Source of the DNA: Armatimonadota bacterium
Lineage (GTDB): Bacteria > Bacillota > Desulfotomaculia > Desulfotomaculales > Nap2-2B
DNA: 64,000 nt
Direction of reading: 5' to 3'
Assembly (NCBI GenBank): GCA_023511535.1
Contig: JAIMBK010000001.1
Location: forward strand, 45,493-109,492
Below are positions 46,105-55,313 of this stretch, piece by piece. Each line of letters opens with the position of its first letter. Within the stretch, counting starts at the first letter, position 1. The notes beneath the pieces are model-generated. The model was not told where the DNA came from. It did no database searches and saw nothing but the letters and a program-made list of their open reading frames with translations. Position numbers and translations under genes: made by a program.

Positions 46105-47163
46105 ATGAAAAATTTGTCGATCATCGGCACGGCAGGCAGCGGCAAAACAGCCGTTGCGCTCGGCCTGGCCCTGAAATTTCAGGAGCAGGGGTACCGGGTA
46201 GCCTACTTTAAGCCGGTCGGCCGTCCCCCCGGCGTAAAGGGGCAGGAGGACGAAGACGGGCTCCTGATGCAGCAGGTGCTGGGCCTTCCCCAGCCGCTCG
46301 AAACCATCGTCCCCTTCACCATCGGACCCTCTTATCTCTCCGGAAACCGGCCGGGCAACGTGACAGAGCAAATCCAGGAAGCTTACCGGCAGGTCGCCGA
46401 GGGAATGGATCTCGTCATTATCGGGGGGGCGGAATACCCCTATTTGATGGGCAGCCTGGGCGCGGACGCGCTGGCGCTGGCCCGGCTTTTCCAGGCGGCG
46501 GTTCTTTTTACCGTCCAGATTAAAAACGACTTCAGCCTGGACGAGGTAATTTTCTTCAACAATTATTTCGCTCAGGCGGGGGTTAATGTGCTGGGCAATA
46601 TTTTCAACAACGTCCCCCGGCCCTTCCTGGCCAAAACCGAGGGAGTTTACCGTTCCCTGCTGGCGGAAAGGGGCTACCGCACGCTGGGCGTGATCCCGAG
46701 CCGGCCGGAGATTGCCTGCCCGACCGTGGCCGAATATTACGAAGTGCTGGGCGGGGAGGTCCTTACCGGCGAGGACCGGCTGGAAAGAATCGTGGAAAAC
46801 GTGGTCATCGGCGCCATGACCATGGAAAGCGCCCTGGGGTATTTCCGGCGCTCGCCCAATAAAGCCGTGATTACCGGGGGAGACCGGGCTGACGTGGCTT
46901 TAGCCGCCCTGGAAACCAGCACCTCCGTAATCATCCTGACCGGCGGCCTTTACCCCGACGTCCGGGTGATCGCCCGCGCCGGCGAAAAGCGCGTCCCGGT
47001 CATTCTGGTTCATTACGACACTTACACCACCATCGAAAAAATCAGCGAAACCGAACGGCGCATTCACCCCGGTGACCGGCGGGGGATTGAAATGGCCCGG
47101 GAAAACGTGGAAAAATACTGCGATTGGGCGGGAATTCTGGAGGCCCTGGGCAAGCTTCCTTGA
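46105..47163 (+). CDS. P-loop NTPase + DRTGG domain protein (Pta N-terminal region-like)
   Basis: Start MKNLSIIGTAGSGKTAVALGLALKFQEQGYRVAYFKPVG; DRTGG-type region VVIGAMTMESALGYFRRSPNKAVITGGDRADVALAALET. Confidence 0.87.
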   Translation: MKNLSIIGTAGSGKTAVALGLALKFQEQGYRVAYFKPVGRPPGVKGQEDEDGLLMQQVLGLPQPLETIVPFTIGPSYLSGNRPGNVTEQIQEAYRQVAEGMDLVIIGGAEYPYLMGSLGADALALARLFQAAVLFTVQIKNDFSLDEVIFFNNYFAQAGVNVLGNIFNNVPRPFLAKTEGVYRSLLAERGYRTLGVIPSRPEIACPTVAEYYEVLGGEVLTGEDRLERIVENVVIGAMTMESALGYFRRSPNKAVITGGDRADVALAALETSTSVIILTGGLYPDVRVIARAGEKRVPVILVHYDTYTTIEKISETERRIHPGDRRGIEMARENVEKYCDWAGILEALGKLP

Positions 47164-47208
47164 TTTTCTTTCCATTTGAAAAAGAATTATAAAACTTTAA
47201 AAAAGAAG

Positions 47209-47243
47209 AATGAGCAAATAAATCATTTGCTCATTTTTTTTAA
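47209..47243 (+). terminator. Intrinsic terminator
   Basis: ATGAGCAAAT...ATTTGCTCAT followed by T8. Confidence 0.85.
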
Positions 47244-47368
47244 TTATCCATGCCGGTAATTTCGCGGACACAATGGACAATATTGACAACCCGGCACGGC
47301 CGCCATGAGCTGGTTCCAGGTCTCGCGTTCTTCGTTTTAAACCGGGCGGACAATCAGTTCTCTTTCCA

Positions 47369-48796
47369 TCAGGCTGTTCCGGTTCCCCGGCTGTTTTGAA
47401 TCTCCTTTAGCTTTTCCCAGAGTTCATCCACCTGCTTTTGAGTCTCTTCCAGCGTACCCTCGTTATGGATGACAAAGTCGGCGTAACCCACCTTTTCTTC
47501 GATGGGCAGCTGGGCTTTCAGCCTGTTAACCGCTTCCTCGCGGCTGATCCCGTCCCGCTCCATAAGCCTTTTGATCTGTACCTCCTCCGGAGTATAAACG
47601 ACCAAAAGCTTGTGGAACATGTACTGGAGGTTGAGCTCGATCATCAAGGGAATATCCACCTGGATGATCGCATTTGGATCTTTAGAAATCAATTTTTCAA
47701 GCTCCTTGACAAACTCCTCGTTAATCCTGGGGTGAGTAAAACTTTCCAGTTTTTTCCTTTTCTCTATATCCCGGAAAACGATATCCGACAGCTTCTTACG
47801 GTCCAGGGTCCGGTCCTCCTGGAGAACCTGCTCGCCGAAATAGGCCACAATATCCCTCCAGGCCGGCTGATCCGGCTCCACCACCTTGCGGGCCAGCAGG
47901 TCAAAATCAATTACCGGGGCCCCCTTTTTCTTCAGCATCTCAACCACAGTACTTTTCCCCGTTGCAATCCCCCCGGTTACCCCCAGAAGCAGGCGGCGAT
48001 CATTCTTTCCCCGGATCGCCTCCACCTGTCCAATGGTCCCGTAGGAACCGGGGAAGGCATTGGTCAGATCCTGTTCGGCCCCGGCAAAGCTGATCGGGTA
48101 GCGGATTCCCCGGCGGTAAAGGGCCTCCATCCCCCGCAGAGCCTTTTCCATCTGATCCGCCGGCACGGCCATGACCAGGTCTTCGTCCTGGGCGTGGCCG
48201 TAACGCCTTTCTCCGTAACAGGGAATGGTCAGCGAAGGCTTTCCCGTCAGGTAGCACCGGGCGATGGCGTCGGAGCAGGATGACTCGCCCACGCAGGAAA
48301 AATGCATAACCTCGTAGTCTTCAAACTGGAGGGAGTTGATCAAAAGCATCATCTGGGCCGGGTTGGCATAGATGAGAACGAGATCGGGTTCAAAAGGGTT
48401 GTAAACCAGGGGGGCCATGGCTACCGCCTCGTATTTTCCCAGCGGGAGCCGGGGAATGGAGGCCTCGTATTTCCTGGCGTCCGCACGGGTCTTCACCCAG
48501 ACGATGCTCCGGAACGTTCCGTCCTTATAAATCTCGGGAATTTCCGTCAAACCCAGGATGGAAGGACAGACCGGAGAGACGAAGTCGGACAGTTCGGCCC
48601 CGACCGTCCAGTCAAAATTTCTGACCAGGGTGATCAACTGGCAAAGGGTAACCTTTTTGGCCAGCCGGCGCATGAAGGGGATCTTTTCCAGTTCCGTCTT
48701 GTCCGCGAGCATCTTGAAGGCTACCGGAAACGATTTCAGCCGCATCAGCAGTTCCATTCTCCGGATGATTTTTTCCCAGTCTCTTTTTGTTTGCAT
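47369..48796 (-). CDS. DUF169 - dephospho-CoA kinase (CoaE) fusion protein
   Basis: N-term DUF169 pattern (RLKSFPVAFKML...CQLITLVRNFDWTV...CVGESSCSDAIARCYLTGKPSLTIPCYGERRYG); C-term LLGVTGGIATGKSTVVEMLKKKGAPVIDFDLLARKVV...FTHPRINEEF (CoaE). Confidence 0.88.
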   Translation of the reverse strand: MQTKRDWEKIIRRMELLMRLKSFPVAFKMLADKTELEKIPFMRRLAKKVTLCQLITLVRNFDWTVGAELSDFVSPVCPSILGLTEIPEIYKDGTFRSIVWVKTRADARKYEASIPRLPLGKYEAVAMAPLVYNPFEPDLVLIYANPAQMMLLINSLQFEDYEVMHFSCVGESSCSDAIARCYLTGKPSLTIPCYGERRYGHAQDEDLVMAVPADQMEKALRGMEALYRRGIRYPISFAGAEQDLTNAFPGSYGTIGQVEAIRGKNDRRLLLGVTGGIATGKSTVVEMLKKKGAPVIDFDLLARKVVEPDQPAWRDIVAYFGEQVLQEDRTLDRKKLSDIVFRDIEKRKKLESFTHPRINEEFVKELEKLISKDPNAIIQVDIPLMIELNLQYMFHKLLVVYTPEEVQIKRLMERDGISREEAVNRLKAQLPIEEKVGYADFVIHNEGTLEETQKQVDELWEKLKEIQNSRGTGTA

Positions 48797-48849
48797 ATTC
48801 TTCTCCTTTCACCACCGCCAAAGGCTTAAAAAGTGTTTCCCGGCCGGGA

Positions 48850-49962
48850 TCAATCCGGGCAGCGGTTTCTAAACACGACGGGGGAATAACCTCCCTTTTT
48901 CAAGGCCTCGATAAGATCCCGCTCGTTTTGGATCGGGCCGGGGAACCGGGTGGCGTAGAGCCCCACCTCCCCGGCCCCGTGGGCATCGCTCCCGCCGGTC
49001 ACCGGAAGACGGAGGCCCTGCGCCACTTTTGCCGCAAAACTGTTTTCCCGCTCCGCTACCTTGCCGTTTAAAACCTCTACGGCGTCCACCAATTTGAAGA
49101 GCGGTCTTTCCATGGCCTTTTCCACCGTCAGGCCCAGGTAGCCGATGCCGAAGGTCAAAAAGCCCCGGAACGGATGAGCCGCAATCATAAAACCGTTAGC
49201 CGCCAGGGCTTTTTTTCTGAGTTCGGCCAGGGTAATGATTCCCTTGATGTCTTCTTCCAGGCCAAAGACCAGGATATCTCCCTGATCCGTAGTGATTTCA
49301 TTTCCCCTCAGGATCAAAAAACCATGCTTCTGCCTTAAATCTTCCACCTTCCGGGGCTCCCACCAATGGTTGTGGTCGGTCAGGCAAATCCCGTCCAGCC
49401 CAATCTCTTTTGCCTCTTCGATCAGTTCCCGAAGGGAAATGGAGCTGCAGGGCGAAGCGGGAAAGGAGTGCACGTGGAGATCGATCACCACACCGCCGGC
49501 AACCCGGTTGTCCGGTTCGCCGTCTTTTTCCGGCCGTTCGGCTTTGGGAACATCCTTTGCCTTGCCGAAAAGATGAGCGACCGTCAGACCGGCCTCCTTT
49601 TCCTTGTCCCCCTCCCTCTGGATGATGGCGGCGGCATCTCTGGCCGCCTCACAACATTCCAGAATCAGGTCGGCAAAATGCCGGCACGCCTTGCGACCCA
49701 CAATCTTCTGGACCTTCCGGACAAAGTCCTCCTCCAGGCGAAACCCCACGGCCTCCTGCAGAAAAGGGATCGCCCGCGGGCATTGGGAATTCTCCATGCG
49801 GTTCCATTTTCCCCGGATGGCCAGGATCTCCATCCTGGAAAAATCCAGGTCCAGGTCTACCTCCAGCCCGTAAATGTCGTCTTCCAGAACGCCGTGCACC
49901 GACAGAGTCTTCCCGTCCTTCCGGTAAACGCTCGCCAGCTTGTTCCGGGTAAATTTCAGCAT
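48850..49962 (-). CDS. DUF2889-like N-terminus fused to PHP-domain metal-dependent phosphoesterase
   Basis: N-term VRKVQKIVGRKACRHFADLILECCEAA (DUF2889-like); C-term VIDLHVHSFPASPCSSISLRELIEEAKEIGLDGICLTDHNHW (PHP). Confidence 0.8.
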   Translation of the reverse strand: MLKFTRNKLASVYRKDGKTLSVHGVLEDDIYGLEVDLDLDFSRMEILAIRGKWNRMENSQCPRAIPFLQEAVGFRLEEDFVRKVQKIVGRKACRHFADLILECCEAARDAAAIIQREGDKEKEAGLTVAHLFGKAKDVPKAERPEKDGEPDNRVAGGVVIDLHVHSFPASPCSSISLRELIEEAKEIGLDGICLTDHNHWWEPRKVEDLRQKHGFLILRGNEITTDQGDILVFGLEEDIKGIITLAELRKKALAANGFMIAAHPFRGFLTFGIGYLGLTVEKAMERPLFKLVDAVEVLNGKVAERENSFAAKVAQGLRLPVTGGSDAHGAGEVGLYATRFPGPIQNERDLIEALKKGGYSPVVFRNRCPD

Positions 49963-49977
49963 GTTTACCTCCGCAGG

Positions 49978-50484
49978 TCAATCATTATCCTTATCCAGTT
50001 CCAATCCTTCCATGAGAGGGCTGTCCGCAGAAAGGGCCGCGCAGCTGTTGTACAATCGCGGATTGGCCCTGACCATGCCGGCAAAGAACTCTCTCTCCCC
50101 CGCCCTGTCCTTCGGCGCGTGGACGAGAACGTCTTTGGTAAAGGACAGGATAACGCCGTTGCAACATTCATCCACCAGGGTCGCCACCTGCTCCGCATGG
50201 GCTGAATGCCCAAGGAGGCCCCGGATAATCTTCTTGATGCCCGGCCCCACGCGGGAGCCGGTTAATTTCTGAAGATCGTCCGTGACGTCCCTCTCCTTTT
50301 CTTCCGGAGACCGTCTGATTTCACCCTTAACCTGGACGATTTCCAGGTCGGGGGCCTTGACCAGAATCTCCACCCAGGCCTCCCGGAGGGTATCCTGGAC
50401 CCGGCAGGTTGCCCGGAAGGTCCGGTCGTCCATCTGCTCCACAGATGTCCACCTGTTTCTGGAAAATACAAGAATCTCGGCCAT
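49978..50484 (-). CDS. DUF2889-like protein
   Basis: RVQDTLREAWVEILVKAPDLEIVQVKGEIRRSPEEKERDV...GSRVGPGIKKIIRGLLGHSAHAEQVATLVDECCNGVI. Confidence 0.7.
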   Translation of the reverse strand: MAEILVFSRNRWTSVEQMDDRTFRATCRVQDTLREAWVEILVKAPDLEIVQVKGEIRRSPEEKERDVTDDLQKLTGSRVGPGIKKIIRGLLGHSAHAEQVATLVDECCNGVILSFTKDVLVHAPKDRAGEREFFAGMVRANPRLYNSCAALSADSPLMEGLELDKDND

Positions 50485-50571
50485 TGGCTACCCTCCTTCG
50501 GCAACTAAATAAGCCGGGTCATTTTGGTTATTTGAACAACAGACCATAATAATTTTATGCCGGTTACGAAA

Positions 50572-51658
50572 TTATGTCAATTTATTGTCCGGTTTTTCCC
50601 GAAAAATATTGATTACCGCCGGCGGGATGGAACAATAAACCTCCCGGCCGGGAAACAGGCCAAGCCTGCCGCCCTCTCTTTTCGCCACCAGGACAGAAAG
50701 CTTTTCCCCGGCATCAATCGTTACCTTGAAGAATAACCCCTTCGCAGCAAATGAGAATTTTTCCCCGCAGACAATTGCCGGGTTGCGGGGAATTATTCAG
50801 CAGAATATCCTCCGGCCGGACGGAAAAGCCCACCGGACCGGATAAGCCGGTATTCACTTCGAGCAAAGCTCCGTCCAGGCGAACAAATTTTTTCCCATCC
50901 CGGCAGATAATCTCGCCGGTAAAGATATTTTCCGCCCCTACAAAGCGGGCCGCCGCCGCCGAGCGGGGCCGGGCAAAAATTTCTTCGGGCGGGCCTACTT
51001 GCAGCAGCCGCCCCCCGTCCAAGACAGCGATGCGGTCGGCCAGGAAAAACGCTTCTTCAAAATCGTGGGTCACCTGCAGGGTCAGCGTCCCGGCAATTTT
51101 GTGCAGCTGCCGCAACTCTTGCTGAAGCGCCTCCCTGTTCCGGGGGTCGAGAGCCGCCAAAGGTTCGTCGAGCAAAAGGATTTGGGGTTCCGTCACCAGG
51201 GCGCGGGCCAGGGCCACGCGCTGCTGCTCCCCGCCGCTGAGGGTGCCGGGAAAACGCCGGAGAAGGTGGGAAATACCTAATAAGGCCGCAATATCTTCGA
51301 TTTTCTTTTCCAGGCCGTTTTTTGACCAGCGGTTTACCCTTGCTCCGAAAGCAATATTCTGCTTTACATTTAAATGGGGAAAAAGAACGTAGTCCTGGTA
51401 AACAAAGCCGAACCGCCGCTGTTCCGGCGGCCAGGCGGTAATGTTGACGCCGTCGAACCAGATTTCCCCGGCGTCTACAGAATGGATGCCGGCGACCGTT
51501 TCCAGCAGCACCGTCTTCCCCGCCCCCGTTGGCCCCAGGACGACAAAATATTCACCGGGGGCAACCTCCAATGAAATATCCTGCAGAGAAAAGCCGCCGA
51601 TCTTTTTTGTTACCCCGGATAGCCGAAGCTTTCCCGCTTCCGGCAAACTGTTTCTCAC
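50572..51658 (-). CDS. Molybdate/tungstate-type ABC ATPase, C-terminal TOBE region frameshifted
   Basis: GPTGAGKTVLLETVAGI, LSGGEQQRVALARALVTEPQILLLDEPLAALD. ORF stops at 50714, but the shifted frame continues as LFFKVTIDAGEKLSVLVAKREGGRLGLFPGREVYCSIPPAVINIFREKPDNKLT to 50572. Confidence 0.85.
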
Positions 51659-52446
51659 AGGCCGGACACCCGCCCGGGGAGGCCGGCTCCTTTCCTTTCC
51701 AAAGCGGCCAGCGAAATTAAAGAAATCAGGATCAAAATGGTTGCGGAAGCCATCAGCGCGTCCAGGTCGCCGGTGGACATGTGCAGGTAGATGGAAACCG
51801 GCAGGGTTTCCGTCTTAAAGCGAATCGCCCCGGCCAGCATGAGAACGGCCCCGAATTCTCCTAAAGCCTTGCTCCAGGTAAGAATCAACCCGGCTAACAG
51901 ACCATTTTTAATCAGGGGCAGAGTGACCCTGGTAAAAGCCCGTCCCGGACTGCAGCCAAGTGTTCTGGCCACGTATTCCAGGCGCACGTCGACCGCTTCA
52001 ATGGCTCCTTTGAGCACGGTTATCAGTCCGGAAACGTTGACAAAAAATTGGGCCATGATAATTCCCGGCACGGTAAAAACAAAGTGCAGGCCAATTCTTT
52101 CCAGCGCTTCCCCGCAAGCCGTGGTGCCGAAAAAGAGCAGCAGGCAAACACCGGAAACCAGGGGCGGCAGGCTTAAGGGAATTCTCAAGAGGCTGGCGAC
52201 CGCCCCCCGGCCGGGCAAACGGTAGCGGGCGAGCGCGTAGGCTGCCGGCAGCGCAACAAGCAAACACAAGGCCGTCGAAACAAAAGATGTATACAGGCTT
52301 AATTTGACCGCAAAAACAATCTCCGGCACTTTTAAAGCCCTGTAAAGGCCGGGCAGCCCCCGGACGAAAACGGTGCCCACGACAGCCAGGATAAAAAACA
52401 AGAGAAGATAGGTCACAACGAGATTGCCAAGCTTAAATAATTTCAT
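51655..52446 (-). CDS. Molybdate/tungstate-type ABC permease (ModB/WtpB-like)
   Basis: LPAAYALARYRLPGRG...IPLSLPPLVSGVCLLLFFG...TLGCSPGRAFTRVTLPLIKNGLLAGLILTWSKALGEFGAVLMLAG. Confidence 0.92.
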   Translation of the reverse strand: MKLFKLGNLVVTYLLLFFILAVVGTVFVRGLPGLYRALKVPEIVFAVKLSLYTSFVSTALCLLVALPAAYALARYRLPGRGAVASLLRIPLSLPPLVSGVCLLLFFGTTACGEALERIGLHFVFTVPGIIMAQFFVNVSGLITVLKGAIEAVDVRLEYVARTLGCSPGRAFTRVTLPLIKNGLLAGLILTWSKALGEFGAVLMLAGAIRFKTETLPVSIYLHMSTGDLDALMASATILILISLISLAALERKGAGLPGRVSGL

Positions 52447-52491
52447 TGCCCGCCTTCCCCCTCCTTTCCCGGTTGGGGCGGTCCACCGGAG

Positions 52492-53307
52492 CTATGACTT
52501 GACCGGTTTGTAGCCCCATTTTTCCCAGATCTGTTGCGCGGGAGCGGAAATCATAAATTCCGCCAGTTGCCGGGCCGCCGCTGTTTCCTGCGAACAGGCC
52601 AGCACCGCTACCGGAACAGTCTTCTTAAATTTTTCTAATTCCGGCAAAGTAATCAATTCTACTTTATCCTCGACACCGCGGTAATTTTCCTCCCAGATAA
52701 TCGCGGCGTCGACCTGCCGCGTGCTTACGTAAACGACCAGTTCGTTTACCGTCGGCGTCCGGACGACTACGTTTTTATTCACGGCTTCGGCCAGCCCGGA
52801 TGCTTGCAAAAGCCGGTCGGCCAGCTTGCCGATCGGGTTGGCCTGAGGGTCGCCCAGGGCGACTTTTACCCCGGGACGCCCCAGGTCGGCCAGGGTGCGC
52901 ACCCCGGCGGGATTAGTTTTCGGCACGGCCAGCGCGGGAAGGTGGTAAACCACGTCCTTTTTCCATTTTACCATTTCTTTCAGCGGTGCTAATTCCTCAA
53001 CGTCTCCGGGGAGATAGACGTCCCCTTTTTTAGTGAGAAGGATCTGGCTGTTCAGCTGGGCCGAACCGCCGAAGGTATAGGTGACTTTTATTCCCGTCTG
53101 CTTTTGAAAGGCGGCGCCGATTTCTTCAACGGGCTTTTTCAAACCGGCGCCGCTATACACTAAAAGCGTTGCCGGGGCCGGCTCGCCGGCCTTGCCGCCG
53201 TCCTGGTTGCGCCCGCCTCCGCAGCCCGCCATAGCTGCCAGCAAACCCAGCAGAAGGATCCCGGCCAGACCATAAAGCCAGCTTCTTTTTGCGCTCATGT
53301 CAGTCAA
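52492..53307 (-). CDS. ModA-like molybdate/tungstate-binding lipoprotein
   Basis: Lipobox MAGCGGG; LLVYSGAGLKKPVEEIGAAFQKQTGIKVTYTFGGSAQLNSQILLTKKGDVYLPGD. Confidence 0.88.
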   Translation of the reverse strand: MTDMSAKRSWLYGLAGILLLGLLAAMAGCGGGRNQDGGKAGEPAPATLLVYSGAGLKKPVEEIGAAFQKQTGIKVTYTFGGSAQLNSQILLTKKGDVYLPGDVEELAPLKEMVKWKKDVVYHLPALAVPKTNPAGVRTLADLGRPGVKVALGDPQANPIGKLADRLLQASGLAEAVNKNVVVRTPTVNELVVYVSTRQVDAAIIWEENYRGVEDKVELITLPELEKFKKTVPVAVLACSQETAAARQLAEFMISAPAQQIWEKWGYKPVKS

Positions 53308-53367
53308 TACCTCCGTCCCCGGGCCATAATCTCCGAAAGGACCGTTTGGGGAAAATCCTCGCCAACT

Positions 53368-54093
53368 TTAGCGGCCGCAATAGCAATACTGCTCAAGCCC
53401 GGCCAGCCGGGCCACCCCTGCCACCGTTACGCCGTAAAAAACAACCGGCTTGCGGCCGAGCAGCGGCTGCAGCGTTCCGTTTACCGCCGTACTGCCGGTG
53501 GCCAGCACGATCTCTCCCCAGGAAAGAACCTCCTCATTGCGCTGGGCGTCTTCAATCAGCACGCCGCACCGGCGCCGGCCGATATTGTCCGGATCCAGGT
53601 CGGTAACCCGGATGGCGAAGTGGGCGGCCAGGCTCTCCACCATGGCCGGCTGCAAGCCGATAAAGGCAATGCGTGGATTGCCGAAACGCTCCCGCACGTA
53701 TTCGACCAGGCGGCCGGCACATAATCCGGGTTCCTGATCACGGCAATGGATCGTTTTTTCCACCAGTTTCAAGTGCCGCAGAACAGCGTTCAGGGAGGCG
53801 ATGAAGACGGCCCGTTGAAAATTATTGCGCAACGGAAGAGCAAGTACTTCGCTTAAGGGGCCGCGATAGTTGCCCGGCTGATCCGTATAGGCCTGGCCCA
53901 GGCCATCCCGGAAAGTAGCCTGGATCATTACTTCTTTTCCTTTTAAAAGGGGAAAGTCCCGGCGGTCCGGGCTGCCGATGGCTTCCTCCGGGGAAAGCGG
54001 CCGGGCGCTGACCACCTGCACCTCCTCTTCCGCCAAACAGTTTTGCTCCACCAGAGAAGCAAACCGGGTTTTGATTTGATCAAGAAAATTCAC
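53368..54093 (-). CDS. DUF364 (putative heavy-metal chelation) family protein
   Basis: IAFIGLQPAMVESLAAHFAIRVTDLDPDNIGRRRCGVLIED...VLATGSTAVNGTLQPLLGRKPVVFYGVTVAGVARL. Confidence 0.82.
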   Translation of the reverse strand: MNFLDQIKTRFASLVEQNCLAEEEVQVVSARPLSPEEAIGSPDRRDFPLLKGKEVMIQATFRDGLGQAYTDQPGNYRGPLSEVLALPLRNNFQRAVFIASLNAVLRHLKLVEKTIHCRDQEPGLCAGRLVEYVRERFGNPRIAFIGLQPAMVESLAAHFAIRVTDLDPDNIGRRRCGVLIEDAQRNEEVLSWGEIVLATGSTAVNGTLQPLLGRKPVVFYGVTVAGVARLAGLEQYCYCGR

Positions 54094-54255
54094 GGGTTCA
54101 CTCCCTCCTGCGCAAATTTTTGAAGGTACGCCGGGATATACTCAACCTAGTATAACGCTTTTAAATAATGTATTCTCCCTTCAGGGGAACTTTTCCTCTC
54201 CGCTCAAAAAATTTTTTTCTTCTCCGCCACTCTCTTTGGTCAACCACCACTACCT

Positions 54256-54849
54256 TTAAGTCAGATCAAAGTACTTTTGCATTTTTAAAATCTGAAAGTA
54301 CTCGCCGAAGAGGTCTTTCCTGTAGATATTCAGACAGGCCAGGTGATCCTCGGGAGGATAAGCAGTACAGCAATCTTCCAGGATAACGGTTTTAAAACCG
54401 TAGCAGAGGGCGTCCAGGGCAGTCAAAAGAACGCAGAAGGGAGTGGCGATTCCAGCCACGGCCACCCTTTCCACCCCGTTGTCACGCAGGGTTATATCCA
54501 GGTCGGTTTTAAAAAAAGCGCTCATCCGTCTTTTTTCCAAAATAATGTCCCCCGGCTCCGGTTTCAGCTCGGTAATCACCTGCACGCCGGCGGTTCCCCG
54601 CAGGGCGTGCGGCTTCACCCGCCCGCGGAAGATTACGTCGGTGGGATAAAAACTGTCGTTGGCGTAAACCACCAGAAACCCTTTTTGCCGGGCCGTAGCC
54701 AGCAACGACTGGAGGTTGGGGATAATCTTGCGGGCTTCGCCGCTGATTCCCGTATGCAGGCTGGTATTGACATTATCCTTGACCATGTCAACTACAATTA
54801 CAGCATCCTTCATTATGTAAACCTTCCTTTCCTTGATCCTGGTCGCCAC
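54256..54849 (-). CDS. Isochorismatase/nicotinamidase-like cysteine hydrolase
   Basis: AVIVVDMVKDNVN; EKRRMSAFFKTDLDITLRDNGVERVAVAGIATPFCVLLTALDALCYGFKTVILEDCCTA. Confidence 0.9.
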   Translation of the reverse strand: MATRIKERKVYIMKDAVIVVDMVKDNVNTSLHTGISGEARKIIPNLQSLLATARQKGFLVVYANDSFYPTDVIFRGRVKPHALRGTAGVQVITELKPEPGDIILEKRRMSAFFKTDLDITLRDNGVERVAVAGIATPFCVLLTALDALCYGFKTVILEDCCTAYPPEDHLACLNIYRKDLFGEYFQILKMQKYFDLT

Positions 54850-54854
54850 CGCCT

Positions 54855-54896
54855 CAAAAAGAACAGCGGAACGCTTCTGTGCGAAGCCCCCCGCTT
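54855..54896 (-). terminator. Terminator-like hairpin downstream of ferredoxin gene
   Basis: Minus strand AGCGGGGGGCTTCGCACAGAAGCGTTCCGCTGTTCTTTTTG. Confidence 0.6.
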
Positions 54897-54952
54897 TCCA
54901 TTACATAAACTCATTTTTTAGACAATTTATTCTTTAGCAGGATAGATTTTCA

Positions 54953-55135
54953 TTATTCTTCTAACGTAATTGCTTCTTCGGGGCACTCCATCATACACTG
55001 CTCACAGGCGGTGCAATCATCGGGATGAATGACCTGGGATTTATCATCCACTATTTCAAACACTTCGTTCGGACATACATCCGCACACGTCCCACAACCA
55101 GTACATTTTTCCAGATCAACCCTTGGTGGCATAAA
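54953..55135 (-). CDS. 2[4Fe-4S] ferredoxin
   Basis: MPPRVDLEKCTGCGTCADVCPNEVFE...DDCTACEQCMMECPEEAI; start possibly at 55171. Confidence 0.93.
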   Translation of the reverse strand, partial: FMPPRVDLEKCTGCGTCADVCPNEVFEIVDDKSQVIHPDDCTACEQCMMECPEEAITLEE

Positions 55136-55313
55136 GCAATCCTCTCCTTTCTTAAAAAATTTACCCTGCAAAATAATAACAAAGCATTTTTACATATGTC
55201 AACAACCACCGGAAAACTACTTTCGTTCAATCCCTGCACCTGGTTTTTCAAAGGTCAGCTTCTTTAACTGATTAATTTTCCCGGATGAACCACCCCCTCA
55301 AAAGAGGCTTCCC

